A DNA stretch of 64,000 bases from Microascus cirrosus (GCA_030271035.1 JAMBUN010000324.1:1-64000), one strand, 5' to 3'. Counted from the first letter of the stretch, positions 47,567 to 59,219 are shown. A program made the numbers and translations. Notes: generated from the sequence alone by a model not told the origin.

Positions 47567-49029
47567 ACATTCTTAAGGAGCTTAAAGAACGAGCCACAAA
47601 TAAGAAGGCGAGTTTCTCTATGACCTAAAAAGGCCCTTCGGCCGCAATGGCAGACACGGCATTATTCCACATAGGCGTCGTTTTTGGCTGGTCAGCAGGT
47701 GCATTTTCTAACCCAGACCACCCTGATTAAGTACCCCAAAGAGCATCTCAAGTTCAGAGCTTCGTATACAGTACGGACGCTCTACACCATCACGGAGGGC
47801 GCAGCACAGGAGTCTTTGACGGCCAGAGATCGGGAACGCTGGCAATTGAGGAGGAGGCCCCAACAGATAGTAAAGAACTAGAAAGAAATTTCGTAGATCA
47901 GACTGATAAATTTTTGGAAAACTCAGTTATTCCCAGGGAAGCTGCTGCCCAAACTATCTGGGTGTGACGGGGCGGATATGACGTCTAGCGCAACTTGCCA
48001 TGACTTTTCTTCTCCTCAACCCGAAGCTCATTCCGTAGCCGCCGACAATCCCGACGAAGAGATCCCCCAATTTACTTCTTCAAAGGCCTAGCATCTCCTT
48101 GACCATCTCCGTCCATACCATGATCCTCGCCATCACCGCCGGGATTATTGTCTATGTCCTGCCTGACCACTTCACCCTTTACAAAAACCAACAGGCTTTG
48201 CCATCTTCTTGTCTCACCCCACCCGTAGGGTTGGCTTTGAAATATCGTCAGCGCAAGAACAAGCACATTTGGAGCGTATAAGCATATATATACCTAACTG
48301 TTGCCATGACGACTTTCAGCCCTACAACTCCGCAATGGGCAAAGGGATAATGATTTCTGGTTAGGCGAGCGATCTGCCGGGGCCACAATATGTGTCTATT
48401 AAGTAGTACCCTCTCATGTATTTGTGAGTGGAATATATATACGTTTGGCTGTGTGGCAGTGGCGGGCATATCAAGCGCCGCTCTTGCCAACTTTGTTACT
48501 CCCAGCTCGTATCGCACCAATAATAAGTAGCAGACCGGCTAGGAAAGGTGTGTAGGGCAGGCTGTGGGAGGTCTGGGCGGCCAGTCAACCCGAGTCTTAC
48601 CCCGCATGCCTGTTGGTCGTCGGATGCCACTGGTCCGTTTCAGTCGGGCAGCAGAAGGGCGGTCTGTTGGGTAGCAACGGCAAAGCTACGCTAGGCGGAA
48701 TTGGAACAGATGCTAATTATATTCCTAGGTACCGATGGGCGAACAGGCAGGTCGTGGCAGCCTTGTCCTGTGATCCGGATGGTGCGATGTGACTCGTCCT
48801 CGAATCAGCTTTTGATGGCGGTATCCTTCATACGCCGTCAACCCCCTCCCCTCTCCCGGACGTCTACGTAAGGCGGATCCGAGGCAGAAGTACTGAGCAA
48901 TTTGAGATGGCTCCCTCATCCATGCTATTACGGGGCTCCCTTTAACTGTAACACACTCCATATAGGGTAGAAAAACACCATTTTATATTTTAGGTAGGAG
49001 GCATCGAAGTTTAACTTTAGATCTCAACC
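47567..49029. other. Intergenic, possible coding remnant near 47.8-48.0 kb
   Basis: One stretch (about 47810-47967, plus strand) reads as a plausible acidic coding piece ending at a TGA (containing EEEAPTDSKELERNFVDQTD), but I cannot assign it. The rest shows no gene. The last ~100 bp are the promoter of the ankyrin gene at 49030. Confidence 0.35.
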
Positions 49030-50937
49030 ATGGAAGTCGTCGGCACAGTCCTGGCCGCCTCTCAGATCATAGCGAAAGTGAGCACCACGCTCAACCACCT
49101 CTACAGCCACTATAAGGATGCGGGAGACGACATTGAAGTTCTCGAGGCCCAGGTCAAAATCATGGCCTCAACGCGCAACCTGGTCAGGAACATACACGAG
49201 GGCATCGAGTCAGATATGGTATTATCCGACGAGGACCGTGCCTTTGTTGCGATGCAGCTCCGGAACGTAGAGGTCGCAATTACCAGCGCGCACTCTATTT
49301 GCACAGCTATCATTTCACCCTCTATGAGAAGTAAGTCCAAGCTATCGTGGGCCATAAAAGGCCACGATCGCGCCCGGGATGCTTTAGCTCGACTCGCAAG
49401 CGCTGAGTCGAGCCTTGGAATAATGCTGAATCTGCTTATCATGTAGGGAACCTCCTTCCTCGAAGTCTACGCTAGGGCTAACTAACTCAAGTCGCATCTG
49501 TACCCAACTTGGACACGAGCAGGCACGTATTAGCAAGACTATCCTCGCGCGCACGTCGGTAATTGAAGGGATGGTGAGCGACCTCAGTTCAAAACCTAAA
49601 ATGCAGTCAAGAGAGATCCATCACAACGTCCATCCCATCCCACCGTATCTCAGCTCCGTAACAGGGAAGCTCCCCTGGATTCTCCGCCGCGCAATCGGCC
49701 TTTCCGAAAAGTGGCACGCCCGCGGCCTCCAGCTGAACCTCCAAACGGTCCAGAGCGAGCGGCTCTCGATCCATCGCGTGTTCTTACAGATAAAGTTCGC
49801 GTGCCGCATATTTACTATGACATTCATTGTCCAGCAGGCGGTTCTACCGCGGCCGTGGTTCGAGAGCCTTTCCTTTGGTGGACATGTGACTACCGGAAAT
49901 ATCATCCCCGAGGACTCTGACGCGGTTTCAGCGTGCCAAAATGGGAACGTGGGGCTATTAAAGGAACTTCTGCGACAGAAAAGCATGACGGTACGGGATA
50001 GAACGCCTGATTCTAGACCGCTAATTTATGTAAGTCGTTCTTATATTCGAGATACAATGGTTTTGATATGAACGCTGGTTAACTGGGCATGAAGCATGCT
50101 ATTTCAGAGGGCTCAACTGATGTAGTGCGGTTCCTTCTTGAACAAGGGGCAAGTGCTAAGCTCCTTTCCGGTCCAAGGTATACGTACGTCAGGTCACGGC
50201 CAAAAAATGGGTTTGCAAAATACCCGGAACTGAGCTAAGTTTTATCTAGGGACCTGCTCTCAAGAGCAACGGCTTTCCATCATGTTGAGATAGCTCGACT
50301 CCTGATTGACTACGGCGTTGACATCGACCACATCAACTCGACCGGCTGCACACCCCTCTGGGTCCTCTATAACCCAGGGGAGCATGGCCCGGAGCAGCAG
50401 GAAATCCTGAAAATGCTCATATGTAGGGGGTTTTCTAATATCAACGCCCAGTCATGCTTAGGGTGGACGGCTCTCCACCGTGCTGCGGCGTATGGCTCAG
50501 CAGAGGATATTCGGCTTCTCATCCGATTCGGCGCTGATCCTTCGCTGAGGACTCGCACATTTCAGCACACACCGGTATTTACCTCCGTCAAGTATGGAAA
50601 CATCGATACGCTCAAAGAGTTAGTATCGTTTGAGGGGAACTGCCTTACTTCAGCAGTAGACAGAAGAGGGTGGACACTGCTACACGTAGCAGTATGGAGG
50701 CAGGAGTGGGAACTCGTACCGTTGCTTTTGGCACTTGGGTGTGACCCCCACGCGGTGAGTTTCGCCAGTACGACGGATGAGGATCCACGGCTGGATGGGC
50801 GGCGCTTAACGCCGTGGGACCTCGCCAAGATAAGGGGTCTGGATGTAGAGGAGCACTACATAGCGGCATTGAGAGTTGCGGGGCACGATGTAGAGGTAGG
50901 TGACGAGGGCGACCTATTCTGGTACGCGGATGGCTGA
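49030..50937 (+). CDS. Ankyrin-repeat protein with fungal helical N-terminal domain
   Basis: Four exons (49030-49442, 49492-50029, 50095-50177, 50250-50937) close in phase on 574 codons, 573 aa. The N-terminus (MEVVGTVLAASQIIAKVST..., residues 1-~140) is an all-helical module of the kind found at the head of many fungal STAND and ankyrin proteins, where related HeLo-like domains can act in cell death. A variable middle follows, with an amphipathic stretch (VFLQIKFACRIFTMTFIVQQ, ~230). Ankyrin repeats fill the C-terminal half: HAISEGSTDVVRFLLEQGA, TAFHHVEIARLLIDYGVDI, TALHRAAAYGSAEDIRLLI, WTLLHVAVWRQEWELVPLL. There is no NTPase domain. It lies 3 kb from the giant ankyrin gene and could belong to the same system, but that is inference from proximity. 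Confidence 0.83.
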
Positions 50938-52182
50938 TTCTTGGCCGTAACGTCTCTCCACCTCATACGCTCCCCCTCCTCCGCCACCCTCCAAACTCAA
51001 CCACCAAGAAGAACAAACCCGGAACTTCAACCTCATTTTCGGACTATTTTTAATGCTATAATGATGCAATATTCTGCTTCACTAGATGAGTCAGAGTCAC
51101 TGGATTCAACTGTGCTATCAGTTTTATCGCCAGTGTCAATTTGAGTCTCATGGATAGCTTCGATATTTCAAAACTTCGAATTGAGGCTGATCCGAACCCT
51201 CTTCTTCTTCCTAGGCCGTACAGCCTCTATCTGCTGTTAAAGAGCCTGTATCTGGGATGATGGATTACTTTGTTTGTAAACTTACGGAGCTGGATCGCGC
51301 GAGTCCTGCGGAGGATCTCGTGTATCAGATACTAGAGCCGACTCACAAGACAACGATTCACGCAGCCAGGCATTATCTTCAGAGGGCTTACTGGGTGCTG
51401 TTGAACAGACCAGCTTACTGGTTGAAGGGAGTACTTGCGCTGAGGGGCATGTTAGACGAGCGGTAGTGTGTAAGAACTTTCTTTCATCATACGGCTCTAG
51501 CTTAGGAATGGGAATACGGAGGCAACGTCGAGGCAAATACTTCGAAGAACCACCATACTGGCCCAGAGCCGTCTACAATATAGGGACAAACCATCACACT
51601 TAGCAACGGCTGGAAAACATAGTTACAGCCGCGTTCAAGGAGCTCCAAGAAGCGATGAAGTGTAGGTTGCAAAGAAGGTCATCACCCCTCGCTCACCTCT
51701 CCAACGTTCGCCTCCTTACCACTTGCACTTCTTTGCGCGGGTTAACATGCCGGCCGCGCGGTCTAGGACTAATACGGATCGCAGGTAAAAGGAATGCATA
51801 ATCACCGATCCTCTTCCGTGACGAACTACATGGTTTCTCTGCCGCCAATCCCGGGCCCTCGCTCCGCCAAAATGAATCATGCAATTTAGATTTTGCATCT
51901 GACTGGTCAGATAAGTTCGCGACAAGGCAGCGTTACGGTAGGCAGCCATTTCCCATTGCGCCATTCCAAGGGCGAGTTTGATCCATCAGAACCAAGGAGA
52001 GAGGTAGAAGGGTGATGAGGATGCAGTATGATTGTGCCTCATTGTTGAAGAATGCTTCCCCCTGGTTTTATACAGACCTGGCGGGGTATGCTGGCTCCCT
52101 ACCGGAAGAGGGGTACATCATAGACAACAACAAAGACTAGAGGTATGTCTTCGCCATATCCAGGAACTATAAACCGCCGATA
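50938..52182. other. Intergenic, no firm gene
   Basis: One 69-codon frame (51257-51466, plus strand) has coding-like composition (TELDRASPAEDLVYQILEP), but no family, splice partner or promoter is apparent. Otherwise nothing. Confidence 0.35.
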
Positions 52183-52232
52183 AGTTAGATGACCCCAATC
52201 CGGCCCACCCCCCAATCCGGCCCACCCCAAAA
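52183..52232 (+). repeat. Left terminal inverted repeat of the Fot1-like element
   Basis: Starts AGTTAGATGACCCC and contains two tandem copies of the 17-mer CCCCAATCCGGCCCACC. It matches the right end at 49 of 50 positions. Confidence 0.92.
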
Positions 52233-52333
52233 TCCCTCACCGCCATTTCCACCTCAACAACACACTCTTGAATTTCTTCATCAAATCGAGCTCAATTGAC
52301 TCTCCTTTTTATAATTATGATATTCAGTCAATA

Positions 52334-53962
52334 ATGAAGCCATATACTGAAGATGACGTCAATCAGGCATTGCATTCTATTGCAAATGGCCAAAGTCTTC
52401 GGAAGGCTGCTCTAGAATAGGGCGTTCCTAGGAGCACACTTCGACATCGAATTGAGGGCGCCCAGCCTAAGAATCGAGCTCATACGCCTTTTCAAAGGCT
52501 CTCTCCTACATAGGAAGACCATCTAGCTCAATAGGTCCTCACGCAGGCTGCTCTAGGTCTCCCACTAACCCATTTTCAACTAAAGGGATTTGCTGAGCGC
52601 GTCCTTGAAGCTAGAGGTGACCCTCAGCCACTTAGAAAGCACTGGATCCAGGCGTTTCTTAAGAGGAATCCATCAATCAAGGTCCGGAAAAGCAAATCTA
52701 TTGATTCCTAGCGCATCAATAGGGCCTCAACTGATGTTATAAGGCGTTGGTTCAGGTATCTCAACCTCCCTAGCATTCACGATATCAAACCGGCCAACCG
52801 TTATAATATGGACGAATCTGGGATCCTAGAAGGAAGGGGGGATAATGGCCTAGTCCTTAGGAGCTCTCAAAATGAGGCAATTCGCCAAAAGCAGCCTGGG
52901 TCGCGCGTTTGGACGTCCTTTATTAAGTGTGTCTCAGCTACTGGTCAGGCCCTACCTCCTTTGGTTATTTTTAAGGGGAAGACTGTTCAGCAGTAATAGT
53001 TTCCTCTTGATCTAGCCCTATTTAGAGGCTAGCAGTTCTCTGCCTCTGAATCAGGCTGGATCACTGATTCTACTGCAGTAGAATAGCTCGAGAAGGTCTT
53101 CATACTAAGCACCTAGTTAGAGGACCCTTCAGAGCCTAGACTGCTGATTATAGACAGCTATGGCAGCTATATAACCACTAAATTCATGAATCTATGCTTT
53201 AAGCATAAGATTCACTTGCTTTTCCTACCTCCCTATTGCTCCTACGTTATATAACCACTTGATCTTTCAGTTTTTGGCCCACTCAAGACTGCCTATTATA
53301 AAGAGCTAGCATATCTTAGCCAGTAGGTTAATTCAGTAGTTGTTGGCAAGCGAAACTTCTTAGGGTGCTATAGAAAGGCTCGAAAAACAGCTCTTACAGC
53401 TTAAAATGTTCGCAGTGGCTGGAAAGCAACAGGTCTTTAGCCAGTATCTATAGCTAAGCCTCTTATGAGCCCTTTACTACTTAAGAACGCTAACAAAGCT
53501 AAGGAATCAGTTATTTCAATGCCTTAGAGGTTAATTAGCAGCAAGCTAATCCCTGACTGGGCTACAGATATATCAGCAGTTATGTGGTCGACTCCTTTGA
53601 AGGCAAGAGACCTTAAGTGTCAACTATACGAATTTAGCGACCTCGAACAATCTACATCTACGTAACGGCTACTTTTTAGAAAGATCCATAAGGCCTTTGA
53701 TAAAAAGGAGGCTCAATTAGCTACTGCCCAGCGAAAAATCGAGTCATTAGAGGCAAAGGTTGAAGCTATAAGGCCTAGGAAAAAGAAGAAGGTCAAACTA
53801 AGCCCGAATTCGAAGTTTGCAGATATCGAGGCGATCTATAAGGCTCAGTTGGAGGCTGATGAGGCTGAGGATAGTCCAGATGAATCCGGAGGGTCTGAAT
53901 TACCTAGTGATAGTGGCAGTTGTATTGTAGTAGGTGTGAGGGCTGTTGAAAATGAAGTTTAG
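52334..53962 (+). pseudogene. Fot1-like DDE transposase with about 15 in-frame stops
   Basis: A single 543-codon frame from MKPYTEDDVNQALHSI to the final TAG shows no indel. An N-terminal helix-turn-helix region (SLRKAALE.GVPRSTLRHRI) and a CENP-B-like part precede the DDE core: first Asp in NMDESGILEG, second in LLIIDSYGSY, third in PLDLSVFGPLK. The second motif is usually DGHGSH, so G-to-S and H-to-Y changes have occurred. About 15 codons are TAG or TAA. Where the family residue is known it is mostly Gln (CAG/CAA) or Trp (TGG), exactly the C-to-T and G-to-A products of RIP. The C-terminus is acidic and ends at a normal position. It cannot be translated to full length. Confidence 0.92.
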
Positions 53963-53990
53963 TTTTATATGTGATGATGTGCGACTCGGT

Positions 53991-54040
53991 TTTTGAGGTG
54001 GGCCGGATTGGGGGGTGGGCCGGATTGGGGTCATCTAACT
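53991..54040 (-). repeat. Right terminal inverted repeat of the Fot1-like element
   Basis: Reverse-complement partner of 52183-52232, with the single mismatch at the inner edge (CACCTC against CACCCC). It is followed by the TA duplication. Confidence 0.92.
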
Positions 54041-54455
54041 TAACTCTTGACTTACCACAGGTATCTGATGTATAGTGTGTCGGGAAGGAAAGGAAAGCGA
54101 GCTCAATCGATCCGAGCCAAGAAAAAAAAACAAAGAAAAAACAAAGAAAAGAAATAGGGGCCGTTCAAAGGGGAGGAGACGATAGGGCGTATAGGGGTGG
54201 TGTCGTTGTATAAGTCTCCGGTGAAAGCGGTACGTGAACGGGGATGAGAATTTCCTTGAATAGGATAGTGTTAAGGATTAATGGAAGCGAGAGAGGTACA
54301 GTTAAGGTGTATTCTGTTTGCGCCGTGGAACCTGGATAACGCGGGACCGAGGCTACGAGATAGGGGCGGCAGCGCTGTGGAGGTGTGCCAGGTTGGGGGA
54401 GTTGGGGGCGGAAACTGATTCATCTGTCATCAATATCCTCATTAATTATATCTCC
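54041..54455. other. Intergenic, 3' flank of the peptidase gene
   Basis: Contains an A-rich run near 54120-54155. No gene recognised. Confidence 0.4.
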
Positions 54456-56798
54456 TTATTCCTTCTGTGCTGTGACCCGCCTACTCCATTGGTGAACCTC
54501 CAAATCCCCTTCGACCTCCCTTTCCACCTCCTCAAACAACCTTTCCGTCAAAAACCTATACAAATACAACCCGGCATTATTATAGTTAATACTATGATCA
54601 CTATCCGTGAACGCAAACATCTTCATCTTCTCCGGGCTCACCCCCTCCCCGACTAACAGATCCACTAACGCTGCCGCATGCTGGTAGTGCACATTATCGT
54701 CACCCGTGCCTTGCAGCACCGCGAAGCCGCCCCTGACGTTCTTGAAGCCGTCGACCGCGTGCACGGCCGTCTCGCGGTAGCCGTCCTCGTTTTCCTGGAG
54801 GGTTTTCATGTAGCGTTCAGTGTACATCGAGTCGTAGAACCGCCAGTCTGAGACAGGCGCGGTGATCAAGCCGAAGGAGAAGACGTCAGAGTCAACCTCC
54901 AGCGTCTTGGCGGTCAGGTAGCCCCCGTAGGACCATCCCCACATGCCCACCTTCTCACCATCGAGGAACTCATTCTGCTCAATCAACTGTTCAGCCGCCC
55001 AGACCTGGTCCAGCGGCTCAAGCTTCCCCAGCTGACTCGTCACCGTGGAGCGATACTCCCGTCCGCGGAAGCCCGTGCCGCGGTTATCAACCTTGTAAAC
55101 CACGTATTGGAGCTCCGGATCCGAGGAGATGTAGGCCTCCCAATCGAGCGGGTTATGCCTCTTGCTAACCTCCTGAGAGTTCGGGCCCCCGTAGGGCGTG
55201 AAGAGGACGGGGTACTTCTGTGCGGGGTCAAAGTTGGGCGGTAGCTGCTGCATGACGCTGAGGGAGTATCCATCCGGGTGCTCAAGGTCAAAGTACGTGA
55301 CGTTGGGCAGGTTGTACTCGGAAATCCTCTCGATGTATGCCGCGTTGTCCTCAATTGTCCGGATAGGCGTAGAGGTGTCGTTGGAGGCGTACAACTCCTG
55401 ATAGGGCACGTCCGGACCGAGGTAGTTAAGGACATAGAAGCCCCCACCAGAGGAGAAAGAGGCGGACCAGTAAGCAGCGACCTCATCGTCGACAAGCGGC
55501 GTGGTCTTGTTGTCACTAATGGACACGGTATATACGTGGCGCTCTGTAGCATGGTGGCTCGCGGCGCTGTAGCTGATGAGGCCTTTCTCGGTATCGACGT
55601 GGTGGACGGCGGTAACCTCCCACTCGCCGGATGTCACTTGGAGAGGTTCGCCACCATCGACCGGGTACAGATAGATGTGAACCCAGCCAGATTCATCCGA
55701 GAGGTCAACGTAATAGGAGCCGTTGCCGTGGGACTCGAGCTCTCCGACGTACTGGATTGCCAGGGTGTTATCGAGCCATCCGTCTGTGCCGTCGCGCTCA
55801 CGCACCACCTCTGAGGCGAGCGAGGTCGAATCAACAGTGATATGGGCATCCCGATCCTGCACGCGGTTGAAGGCACGATAGATAATTGTGCTGTTACCGA
55901 GCCAGGCCACCTCCCCGATAACGAGGTCCTCCGGCTCGAACGCATCGACAGGCACAGTCTCATACCCCCCCGACTCAAGATCGAGAACATTAAGCTGCAC
56001 AGTCGGGTTCGTCGAGCCAACCTTGGGATACCGCAGATCAAGCTCATCGGGGTACGTCGGAGCGAGCTTCTGGTTGGCCATGTAATAAGGGATAGTGAAA
56101 GTGCCCACGCCCGTCTCGTTGAAGCTCAGAAAGGCGATGAACTTGGCATCGGGTGAGAACCATAGCGTGGAAGGTGAACCAAAGATCTCCTCCTCGTAGA
56201 CCCAATCGGCGACTCCATGGAACATATCCGGTCCACCGTCCTCGGTCACCTGCGTAATCTCTCCAGATGCGAGGTCGTGAACGAACAGGTTGTTAGCCCT
56301 GACAAAAGCCACAAAGTCACCCATCGGCGCCAGTTCCGCGTACTGGATGTCGCCGTCCTGGTCCTCAACAACGGGTGTCGACTCGCCGCTCTCGACATCC
56401 ACGACGAAGTAGTTTGCAAAGTAGGAGTACCGGTACTGCTTTCTATAGTCCGTTGCAACAAGCAGCCGCGTCGCGTCGGAGCTAATCCAATACTCGTGCA
56501 TATTATCAGGCAGCTTGTCGGCCGTGACGAAGGTTTCCGAGTCGCCGGTTACGATGTTCTCCAGCACGAGATCGCCGGCGCTGCTGGTAGCGATATGGCT
56601 CCCGTCCCCTCCAGCGGAAGTCCACCTGATGGATTGGCTCGTGGGCCGAATCGTGGCGCTGGGGCTCGTCTCATTGAAAGTGAGCAGGCGGTCTCCATTT
56701 CCGGTAGGCTGGTGGGGTTGGCGTCCTGGCTCAATAGCCCATGAGAGCGACGCGGCGCCCAAAAAGGTCGCCGTGAACAGGCACTTGAACGACGCCAT
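54456..56798 (-). CDS. dpp4: Secreted dipeptidyl peptidase IV
   Basis: Serine exopeptidase (prolyl oligopeptidase family S9B) that removes X-Pro and X-Ala dipeptides from peptide N-termini outside the cell. One exon, 780 aa, close to the usual ~765-775 for secreted fungal DPP IV. The signal peptide is MASFKCLFTATFLGAASLSWA. The beta-propeller N-terminal part carries the characteristic Glu-Glu motif in DWVYEEEIFGS, which anchors the substrate amino terminus. The alpha/beta hydrolase part holds the triad: Ser in GWSYGGYL (~622), Asp in GTGDDNVHYQHA (~700) and His in DSDHSINYNNAG (~735). Several N-X-S/T sites fit secretion. There is no transmembrane anchor, which separates it from the vacuolar DapB type. 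The gene is intact. The transposon 400 bp past its end does not touch the frame. Confidence 0.96.
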   Translation of the reverse strand: MASFKCLFTATFLGAASLSWAIEPGRQPHQPTGNGDRLLTFNETSPSATIRPTSQSIRWTSAGGDGSHIATSSAGDLVLENIVTGDSETFVTADKLPDNMHEYWISSDATRLLVATDYRKQYRYSYFANYFVVDVESGESTPVVEDQDGDIQYAELAPMGDFVAFVRANNLFVHDLASGEITQVTEDGGPDMFHGVADWVYEEEIFGSPSTLWFSPDAKFIAFLSFNETGVGTFTIPYYMANQKLAPTYPDELDLRYPKVGSTNPTVQLNVLDLESGGYETVPVDAFEPEDLVIGEVAWLGNSTIIYRAFNRVQDRDAHITVDSTSLASEVVRERDGTDGWLDNTLAIQYVGELESHGNGSYYVDLSDESGWVHIYLYPVDGGEPLQVTSGEWEVTAVHHVDTEKGLISYSAASHHATERHVYTVSISDNKTTPLVDDEVAAYWSASFSSGGGFYVLNYLGPDVPYQELYASNDTSTPIRTIEDNAAYIERISEYNLPNVTYFDLEHPDGYSLSVMQQLPPNFDPAQKYPVLFTPYGGPNSQEVSKRHNPLDWEAYISSDPELQYVVYKVDNRGTGFRGREYRSTVTSQLGKLEPLDQVWAAEQLIEQNEFLDGEKVGMWGWSYGGYLTAKTLEVDSDVFSFGLITAPVSDWRFYDSMYTERYMKTLQENEDGYRETAVHAVDGFKNVRGGFAVLQGTGDDNVHYQHAAALVDLLVGEGVSPEKMKMFAFTDSDHSINYNNAGLYLYRFLTERLFEEVEREVEGDLEVHQWSRRVTAQKE

Positions 56799-57853
56799 TG
56801 TTTGAGCTCGGACTTGTTATACGTGCACGAGACACCGAGTGCGAAGGGGTCCACAGCCTCAACTGTCCCATCCGCAAGAGTTATAAGAGAACTTGGGGGA
56901 CGCACCGACGGGTGAGACTGTTTACGCGGTGCGTCGCGTAACTTATGTCTAATTTACAGGTGACACCAAGCATCTCGTGCTCATCACTCGCCTGGGCGCT
57001 TGCATCGCGTTATCGATATCCGCACCGAGGAACTTTGGTAGCCGCATTTCAATGTTATTGCGACCTTCTCTATCCGGCAAGTCCGTGCCGGGAAAAGCTC
57101 CTTAAGCCGGGAGCCGGCTTCCGTTGGTTCGTGGGTCAGCCCGGCGCCAAGGCCTCGCCCCTCAACTCGGCATGCGAGATTGTTGATCCCAAATTAAAAT
57201 GTTCCTGGGCACCCCTGAGGAACGGCACACGACCTTCCCGACTCGCCCAGGGGCATGAGCTTAATCTCCTTCGGGATGCGGGAGCGGGGATCGTCGATCA
57301 TTCGGCCGCTGGCTGGCTCTTCCCCGGATTTTCGTCCCGTATATTTTTTTTCCAAAGATCGGGCACGGATCGATTGCATGTGGCGGGTGGGAGCCATTTA
57401 AGAGGGAACAATTATCTTTGCCGACAACATGGCCGCTCGTGTCCACGCATGTCCGACGTTCAATCCCAGTAGAGATCACTGGACACCGCGTTGACATGCG
57501 GCTAAAAGATACCTGCCGATCATAGTTACAATATCCCGGATATTATAGCCTCGCATTGCCTTATCTCTTGGTCATACTCCGATGTCGCACACGCCTATTA
57601 TATAGAATGGTTCGGAAGAACCCGACATGGCACATTAATCCACCGACCCGCAAACACGATATCACAGTCCACAGACTCCCAGACCACAATTTCGAGTGTG
57701 ATAATCTCCTTTAGGACTCAGCTGCGCAATTTCCTTGTCCACACACCTCGTACGTCTTGATGGGCAATTCATACTATTTGAAGACAAATTCAAGATACGT
57801 AACCGCCCGGCCCTCCTCCACAACGTTATTCTCGGTTGGTTTACACCACGCGA
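56799..57853. other. Intergenic, no gene recognised
   Basis: Promoter of the peptidase on the left, 3' flank of the epimerase gene on the right. An open frame at 56945-57472 has no family resemblance. Confidence 0.4.
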
Positions 57854-58813
57854 TCACGAATTATGCTGTATCGTCTGTTTATAATCCCTCACAGACTCCA
57901 CAAATGAAGTGTCCTGCTTCATCCCCAGAGACAACGCCAAACTATTGTCAAAGTCATCAACCCAAGAGTACAAAAGCGACTTCAGCTCGGGTCTTTCCTC
58001 CTCCCTCACAAGCTCCAGCTTATCTTGCCCGCCTTCCTCCTCCAACGCATTGAGCATGTCCTGCACGGTGACCGCAAACCCAGGCATGTTCACAGCCCTC
58101 CGATGTAGCGGCAGTGCGTCCCGCGGCAACCCCAAGACCACAATGATATTATGAACCAGCGTCTTGGGCGACGACATCCAGTGGCGCCAGGAGCGATCCT
58201 CCAGCGGGATGGTGCAAGGCTGCCCGTTGAGCGGCTCGCGGATGACGCCGGAGAGAAAGCTCGTGACGGCAGCGCTGGGCTTCCCCGGCCTGATAGAAAC
58301 GGTAGGGAACCGCAGTGAGAAACCGTTCATCAGTCCCCTACGAGTGTAATCGTTTATTACGGTCTCGCATATAACCTTCTGGCAGCCATATGACATCTCT
58401 GGTGAGGTAGGATCGCCCTCCGTTACCGCGCGGCTCGGAACCGGCCGTCCGTAAACAGCTTCACTGGATGCGTATAGAACCTTCAGTCCGGGGCATTTCG
58501 AAATCAGGTGGTTGATCACGGCCCGCGTCGCGTCGACGTTGACGCGGTATCCCAGCTCCAGGCTCTCTTCGGCGCCAGCTGACATGACGCCGTGGAGAAG
58601 GATCGCGGCATCGAGACCGGCGGGGGCGACGGATTTCGCATCTTTAATGAGATCGGCCTTGACACATCCCGCTCGGTGTGGGTATTTTGCTCCTGGAGGT
58701 ACGGGCGGCTCGACAATGTCGGTCAGCAGGAGTGTGTTTTTCTCATCGTCCATAAGGGCGCGGGCCACTAATTGCCCGATAAAACCGGCGGCGCCGGTAA
58801 TCAGTATGAACAT
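57854..58813 (-). CDS. NAD-dependent epimerase/dehydratase, D-erythronate dehydrogenase-like
   Basis: Extended short-chain dehydrogenase of 319 aa in one exon. The start at 58813 (MFILITGAAGFIGQLVARAL) places the NAD-binding GxxGxxG motif right at the N-terminus, as in the family; the longer frame to 59053 is not used. The catalytic set is visible as Ser-Ser in VLYASSEAVYG and Tyr-x-x-x-Lys in MSYGCQKVICE. The overall pattern (FRFPTVSIRPG-type segment SLRFPTVSIRPGKP, then WRHWMSSPKTLVHNI) resembles the bacterial DenD group, which oxidises D-erythronate at C2. The actual fungal substrate is unknown. It is divergent from a phytanoyl-CoA-dioxygenase-family gene. Confidence 0.88.
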   Translation of the reverse strand: MFILITGAAGFIGQLVARALMDDEKNTLLLTDIVEPPVPPGAKYPHRAGCVKADLIKDAKSVAPAGLDAAILLHGVMSAGAEESLELGYRVNVDATRAVINHLISKCPGLKVLYASSEAVYGRPVPSRAVTEGDPTSPEMSYGCQKVICETVINDYTRRGLMNGFSLRFPTVSIRPGKPSAAVTSFLSGVIREPLNGQPCTIPLEDRSWRHWMSSPKTLVHNIIVVLGLPRDALPLHRRAVNMPGFAVTVQDMLNALEEEGGQDKLELVREEERPELKSLLYSWVDDFDNSLALSLGMKQDTSFVESVRDYKQTIQHNS

Positions 58814-59219
58814 GATGTAGATGACTCGCGGGACTGGAAACGTATTGCAATGTACCTCAGCTCGAGATTTGAACCTTGTAACGTCGGTATTAATGCTCCT
58901 CGCTAGGGCTGCTTGATTAGACTGTTTGCCGCCCGCGCAAACGACCACCCGGAAACTGGTTGAACCTGCGGTGGCAGGGATCAGACCCAATAGATGCCGG
59001 CTGCTTTGGGCCGGGGGATCATTGTGCCAGAGTACTGTTTCGTGGCGGAGCATCTTTGTTTATCCTCTTCCGATTGGGTCTCGGCCCCACAAAATGCAGA
59101 GTCGCAACTGGGAGCAAGCATATATACAGAACACTGCGGTCAAGCCTCGAGCGGCCTGAAGTCTCTCTACGTAAACCCTTCTACAAGTAAGAAGTTACCC
59201 TGCGAATAAACTAGTAAGG
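58814..59219. promoter_or_regulatory. Divergent promoter of the epimerase and dioxygenase genes
   Basis: About 400 bp between start codons of two genes that point away from each other, probably a shared control region. The Zn2Cys6 gene at 61.2 kb is the nearest candidate regulator. Confidence 0.5.

Larger units (their letters stand above)
52183..54040 (+). mobile_element. Fot1/Pot2-like (pogo superfamily) DNA transposon, RIP-decayed
   Basis: 1,858 bp bounded by terminal inverted repeats of 50 bp (52183-52232 and 53991-54040) that differ at one base. The flanks are the TA target duplication of this superfamily (52181-52182 and 54041-54042). Each terminal repeat contains the 17-mer CCCCAATCCGGCCCACC twice in tandem. 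One transposase frame fills the inside. Length and layout match Fot1/Pot2 elements of filamentous ascomycetes. The intact ends mean it could still be moved in trans. Confidence 0.93.

Noticed and set aside
57194..57472. Opposed frames between peptidase and epimerase as genes
   Set aside because: They lie on both strands over the same bases and show no family resemblance.
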